Assembly (NCBI GenBank): GCA_947177145.1
Contig: CAMWTL010000004.1
Location: forward strand, 1-38,670
DNA: 38,670 nt
Direction: 5' to 3'
From: an uncultured Porphyromonadaceae bacterium
GTDB lineage: Bacteria > Bacteroidota > Bacteroidia > Bacteroidales > Muribaculaceae
A model generated the notes under the pieces. That model worked only from the letters and a program-made list of their open reading frames with translations, was not told where the DNA came from and did not search any database. Each line of letters starts with the position of its first letter. The stretch's first letter is position 1. Of this stretch, positions 36,301-38,670 are shown piece by piece. Both the position numbers and the translations under genes were made by a program.

Positions 36301-36860
36301 TGAACGTGGAAATGACCGTTGATGACGGACTTATGCGTGTATATCCATTTGTGTTCAATATCGACCGTTATCGCCTTGGCATATCCGGCTCCAACGACAT
36401 AGCCATGAATTTCAATTACCATATCTCGGTGTTGAAATCGCCCCTCCCCTTCAAATTCGGTATCAACATTTCGGGTAATCCCAAGAAATACAAGGTACGG
36501 TTTGGTGGTGCCAAATTCAAAGAGGACACGGCTATCGAGAGTGTCAACATTGTGAATAACGCACGTATCAATCTTCTCGACCAAATAGAAAACGTCTTCA
36601 GGAGAGGTGTGCAGAACTCGCGCTTCGCCAAGTTGCAGGTGCAGCATCCTGCCGGTTACGACTCACTGACTGATGTGGAATTGAGTGCAGCCGATTCTCT
36701 TCAACTCATAAAAGAGGGACTTATCGACCCGTCGATCTCCACTAAAGCCAAGACATCTAAGAAAAAATCCAAAGGCAAGAGTGGGAAAAAGGACAAATCC
36801 GACAAAAAGGATGACGCCGACAAGCCCAAGAAAAAGCGCAAAAGATTCATCTTCTTCTGA
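33315..36860 (+). CDS. AsmA-family envelope protein
   Basis: The protein is 1181 residues from the ATG at 33315; the longer TTG frame start is inside the promoter and is rejected. A membrane helix at about residues 14-36 is followed by an AsmA-like domain (ELSPWVERTANEYIDGHLKVGSLRL near 42) and a very long beta-rich body. An AsmA C-terminal-like region (LHQMKANSDAGNLIVSALYS, then FSGTVSADIAAT) is near 880-960. Such proteins span the periplasm and are linked to lipid transport or outer-membrane assembly. The tail from about residue 1140 is a lysine-rich low-complexity run ending KKRKRFIFF. It stands alone, between a terminator and the AT-rich Fic unit. Confidence 0.85.
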   Translation: MCADRKANITVKVLKVLGRTLLTIVVVLSALLFCAVKFLESKELSPWVERTANEYIDGHLKVGSLRLGFHPRFPILGVKVENLSVISHAFDSLTVEQPGLLPNYADSLVTLDHLSGSLDVKRLIMDKELALQNVVLRGLSVNLVIAHNGKANYDLVKTSTDTVKAPKKEMPKFRINQFALEQPKEIRFYNAADSTSAAVLLLTDAAVDGDKMPTYRLKINGNVTSPKATLITNLDQISFGLNGKVFWDPAHPGLVAMDEMELKGAFIKAVVTGEIDLKESPIVRKAIVDLPPVALTDILTLLPDSIRRVHRLYEPYFSTDLTIGGRFELKQPMNLATDTMPTAQLKLSIPPSNLHYEKAQFEDIALDVIVNTLTNLPDSTVVNVSRCNIDGPATHLEASAIISKLFSDPTFDTKLQGEINLSNLPPIIREKIPGYLSGSILTDLHANGKASLLKQERLHRLVADGSVTAQNIYFLSGDTNKMVEVNKARIDFDSKRIVDSLPILSAKVDVDTANLLIGGVDIAIGTLSLGLGLENAVQHIDTTEMMPLGGDLKVSRLNIISITDSAGGRIRNLDGHVTLRGLKAHDPIPEIVADLNTGRVSAGSLSDRILLNDTKIKATLYKLPSTSKKAATSRPSANTHKEYPYIAPAKVFKYVYEKRHRKPGQKRKRRVYGTIGADDNEVLEWDLAKGFSKFLNEWKLNGSVITTHARLLTPIFPLHNRFSLIDLKFNNDTVDISNIALRTGRSNIALSGLVTNVKRALTSKTNNTLKVNLSLLSDTIDINQLSAGVFTGASYADHKRHGNFHIEGTDDDATLQARLDDLAKKGPGKAAPVLIPVNVEGNLKIAANHVLYSDLALQNFGGDILVYDGGVNLHQMKANSDAGNLIVSALYSAPKPENMHFGFGLELEDFNIGKFVKLVPAVDSIMPLIHDFSGTVSADIAATCDIDSGMNLDLPTLNAAIRITGDNLAFINPETYRTLGKWLGFKNKADNTIKRMNVEMTVDDGLMRVYPFVFNIDRYRLGISGSNDIAMNFNYHISVLKSPLPFKFGINISGNPKKYKVRFGGAKFKEDTAIESVNIVNNARINLLDQIENVFRRGVQNSRFAKLQVQHPAGYDSLTDVELSAADSLQLIKEGLIDPSISTKAKTSKKKSKGKSGKKDKSDKKDDADKPKKKRKRFIFF

Positions 36861-37077
36861 TACAATTAGCCATCACCATAGCTTATCAAATGATCATGTG
36901 AACAGATTTATCGTTACCCATTCTTTTTAAAGAGACTTAATTCACGAAGAGCTTGAATTTATCTTTTAGCCCTTTTTTCATACACTTAATACTTATAATC
37001 TACTATAATTGGACTCAACAACCCTTAAACACTTTTAATATATCAAATAAAAGATTTACAACAATATAGATTTAATT

Positions 37078-37116
37078 TTATCGCAAAATGAGACAAATTG
37101 CGATAAATTGCGATAA
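37078..37116 (+). repeat. Left inverted repeat of the Fic unit, with TTGCGATAA iterations
   Basis: TTATCGCAA (37078-37086), then TTGCGATAA at 37098-37106 and again at 37108-37116, ten bases apart. The same arrangement in opposite orientation is found at the other end of the fic gene (38466-38504). The copy lies just past the fic stop codon. The stretch before it (36861-37077) is AT-rich and I see no gene in it. Confidence 0.75.
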
Positions 37117-37125
37117 CATAGATTA

Positions 37126-38439
37126 CTACCTATGAATCATATTTTGAAAGTTATCACTTTTTACATATCCCTTTGTTCTACCGTTAAGGGAAATTTCTGA
37201 TAGATAGCCCTTCTTTGCTAAATCCCTTAAATCGGATTTAGCAGTACCGGGACTAACTCCAAACCTATTTATTACGTCTACAGAAGTTAGAATCTCATCT
37301 GGATTGTCAATGTACCTACGTATAATCTCTGCTTGTCGTCTTGTGATGTTTCCTAAATGAAGCAATCGCTCTGATTTTTTCTTTTCCTGATGTTTTCTTA
37401 ATAAATATTTTCTCAATTCTTCAAATGATTTACCTAAAACTTCCAAATTATACTGGATAAAGTAGCCGATGTCATTTGAATCATGTTCAGCATAGAGATA
37501 AGATTTCTCGTAGGCTTTCTTAGAACCTCTAATAATACGAGAAATAGACAGATACTGGACAAGCCAATAATCATTTCTCATCATATACCAATAAAACAAT
37601 GCTCTTGCAGTACGTCCATTTCCATCTGCAAAAGGATGGTAATATCCGATTAGAAAATGTATAATTATTCCACGGATAATAGGATGAATAAATATCGCAG
37701 GAGTCTTGTCATTAAAAAATCTACAAAGTAGTTCAATAAAATTTGGTAAGCATGCCGCAGATGGAGGCATATGAACGGTTTCTCCGGTTATCCCATTTCC
37801 TACAACAATGTTTTCCTCGCTCCTTCTAAACCTTCCAGCCGCATCTTCTATATCAAGAGCACCCTCAGTCATCATACCATGTATTTGCATTATCAATTCT
37901 GGTGTCAAATCCTTTTTTGCATTGTCCCGAATAAAGTTTATTGTTGTATAATTATTAAGAATCATCCGTTGGCTTTTATCTCGCGGGTTCATCTTTTTTC
38001 TCAACATTTCTTTAGCCACCTCTCTGGTTGTGGCTGCTCCTTCCATTTGACTTGATGCAATTGCCTCTTCCATAATAGAGCTAATAAGATATAACTCCTG
38101 CGTAGTCTTGTCATCTGGAAAAATCTTGGATGCACCCCACGACCCACCGAAGTTCATATCAAACTCATGACAACGCTTTTGCATATAGTTAGACAATGAA
38201 AAATGTATATTTTCAAATCCTACAATCTTAACATCTGTACGACTTCGTAAAAATTTTACCAACCGCCACAAATCATCTTTTTCAAAACCTAAAGCATTTG
38301 CTCTGTATTTGACATCTGTCCAATACAAATAATTATCATTGATTTTATTAATACTGGCGAGTGTCTCTTCATTCTGGAGTTTGTCCAAAATTTCTTCAGT
38401 AAATAAAATCATATCAACCAATGGAGGATTTTCTATCAT
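37126..38439 (-). CDS. Fic-domain protein adenylyltransferase with inhibitory helix and C-terminal winged helix
   Basis: The 437-residue protein has the Fic active-site motif HPFADGNGRTAR at about residues 268-279, the full HxFx(D/E)GNGRxxR pattern needed for AMP transfer to proteins. Upstream, SSQMEG at about residues 129-134 fits the inhibitory motif [ST]xxxE[GN] on an N-terminal helix (class II Fic). The C-terminal part (about 365-425) looks like a winged helix-turn-helix (RRQAEIIRRYI, then DVINRFGVSPGTAKSDLRDL). The target is unknown; self-modification and DNA binding are plausible. The gene is visibly more AT-rich than its neighbours and stands alone between inverted repeats, suggesting transfer. 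Confidence 0.93.
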   Translation of the reverse strand: MIENPPLVDMILFTEEILDKLQNEETLASINKINDNYLYWTDVKYRANALGFEKDDLWRLVKFLRSRTDVKIVGFENIHFSLSNYMQKRCHEFDMNFGGSWGASKIFPDDKTTQELYLISSIMEEAIASSQMEGAATTREVAKEMLRKKMNPRDKSQRMILNNYTTINFIRDNAKKDLTPELIMQIHGMMTEGALDIEDAAGRFRRSEENIVVGNGITGETVHMPPSAACLPNFIELLCRFFNDKTPAIFIHPIIRGIIIHFLIGYYHPFADGNGRTARALFYWYMMRNDYWLVQYLSISRIIRGSKKAYEKSYLYAEHDSNDIGYFIQYNLEVLGKSFEELRKYLLRKHQEKKKSERLLHLGNITRRQAEIIRRYIDNPDEILTSVDVINRFGVSPGTAKSDLRDLAKKGYLSEISLNGRTKGYVKSDNFQNMIHR

Positions 38440-38465
38440 ATCAGATTATTTATTTTAAAAGGCAA

Positions 38466-38504
38466 ATATCGCAATTTTTCGCAATTATTCAAAATTTGCG
38501 ATAA
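38466..38504 (-). repeat. Right inverted repeat of the Fic unit, upstream of the fic start
   Basis: Read on the minus strand: TTATCGCAA (38496-38504), then TTGCGAAA and TTGCGATA ten bases apart. Over 38 bases it matches the left copy at about 32 positions by eye. It lies 27 nt before the fic start codon, so it could be an operator for that gene. Confidence 0.75.
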
Positions 38505-38545
38505 ACAAAGTGTTATTTATGTGATAATCACGGCTCTGACGCATC

Positions 38546-38670
38546 TTAATTTTTAATAACGTCAAAACTTTTTAAGGCGTAAAAGTCGTTGTCCCATCCA
38601 GCCTTCTTACGATGCCCTTTGACTCCCATTGAGGATACTTTAGCGTTCTTGATTATATTCAGGCCGATAC
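38546..38670 (-). pseudogene. C-terminal end of a probable transposase, running off the window
   Basis: A reading frame open from the window edge gives 40 residues before a TAA at 38546-38548. It contains KNAKVSSMGVKGHRKKAGWDNDF, of which the GVKGHRKKAGWDNDF part resembles the end of DDE transposases of the ISAs1 (H-repeat) type, where a basic run is followed by A-x-x-D-x-x-(Y/F). The start is outside the window, so I cannot tell whether the gene is whole or a remnant. The family is a weak guess. Confidence 0.45.

Noticed and set aside
36925-36965. A hairpin (AATTCA/TGAATT) after the AsmA-like gene as a terminator.
   Set aside because: The stem is 6 bp and AT-only at its base, and no T tract follows directly; support is too weak to list.
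37078-37116. A CRISPR array, suggested by the repeated TTGCGATAA words.
   Set aside because: Repeats are only 9 bp with 1 to 11 bp between them and no cas genes are near; operator or terminal-repeat explanations fit better.
1-38670. tRNA, rRNA or a replication origin.
   Set aside because: I saw no cloverleaf with a recognisable T-loop, no rRNA segments and no DnaA-box cluster on either strand.

Overview
The window looks like a chromosomal segment of a gut-type Bacteroidales, most likely a Muribaculaceae-like organism. The reasons are the Bacteroidota-style promoters (TTTG, about 19 nt, TAnnTTTG), the lack of clear Shine-Dalgarno sites, a TonB receptor/DUF4374 lipoprotein pair, two secreted proteins with type-9-secretion-like C-terminal tails, and fused cobalamin genes of the Bacteroidota kind. 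This placement is inference from gene content; no marker gene was available.

Positions 1-4240 (+) form a cobalamin-riboswitch operon: a PepSY membrane protein followed by the nucleotide-loop genes cobU, cobT, cobS and cobC. Positions 29120-4194 (-) form a second, about 25 kb riboswitch-controlled operon that converges on the first; their last genes overlap by 47 nt. Read in its own direction it encodes an outer-membrane TonB receptor, a DUF4374 lipoprotein, a CbiK-type cobaltochelatase with a signal peptide, a membrane-anchored CobN/HmuS-like protein, a five-helix membrane protein, a TolQ/ExbB-like channel, a DUF2149 protein, a BtuFCD-like ABC transporter, and then the corrin-ring genes: cbiHC, cbiET, cbiGF and cbiJD (fusions), cbiA, a PduO-type adenosyltransferase, cbiP, cobD and cbiB. 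Most junctions are ATGA overlaps, so the genes are probably translationally coupled.

Together the two operons cover uptake, anaerobic ring construction, amidation, adenosylation, aminopropanol attachment and nucleotide-loop assembly. CbiL (precorrin-2 C20-methyltransferase), a cobalt importer and a threonine kinase are not in the window. The most unusual part is the envelope module. Both tetrapyrrole chelatase-like proteins are predicted to face the periplasm, no AAA+ chelatase partner is present, and a TolQ-like motor sits beside them. I infer a B12-regulated, possibly proton-motive-force-driven system for inserting or removing metal from tetrapyrroles in the periplasm, linked to a Xus-like receptor/lipoprotein/PepSY uptake set.

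Positions 29281-36860 (+) hold two secreted proteins with sorting-like tails, each followed by a clear intrinsic terminator, then a large AsmA-like envelope protein with its own promoter. Positions 37078-38504 hold a visibly AT-rich unit with a Fic AMPylase gene (-) bracketed by imperfect 38-bp inverted repeats made of TTGCGATAA elements. The last 125 bp look like the C-terminus of a transposase running off the window.
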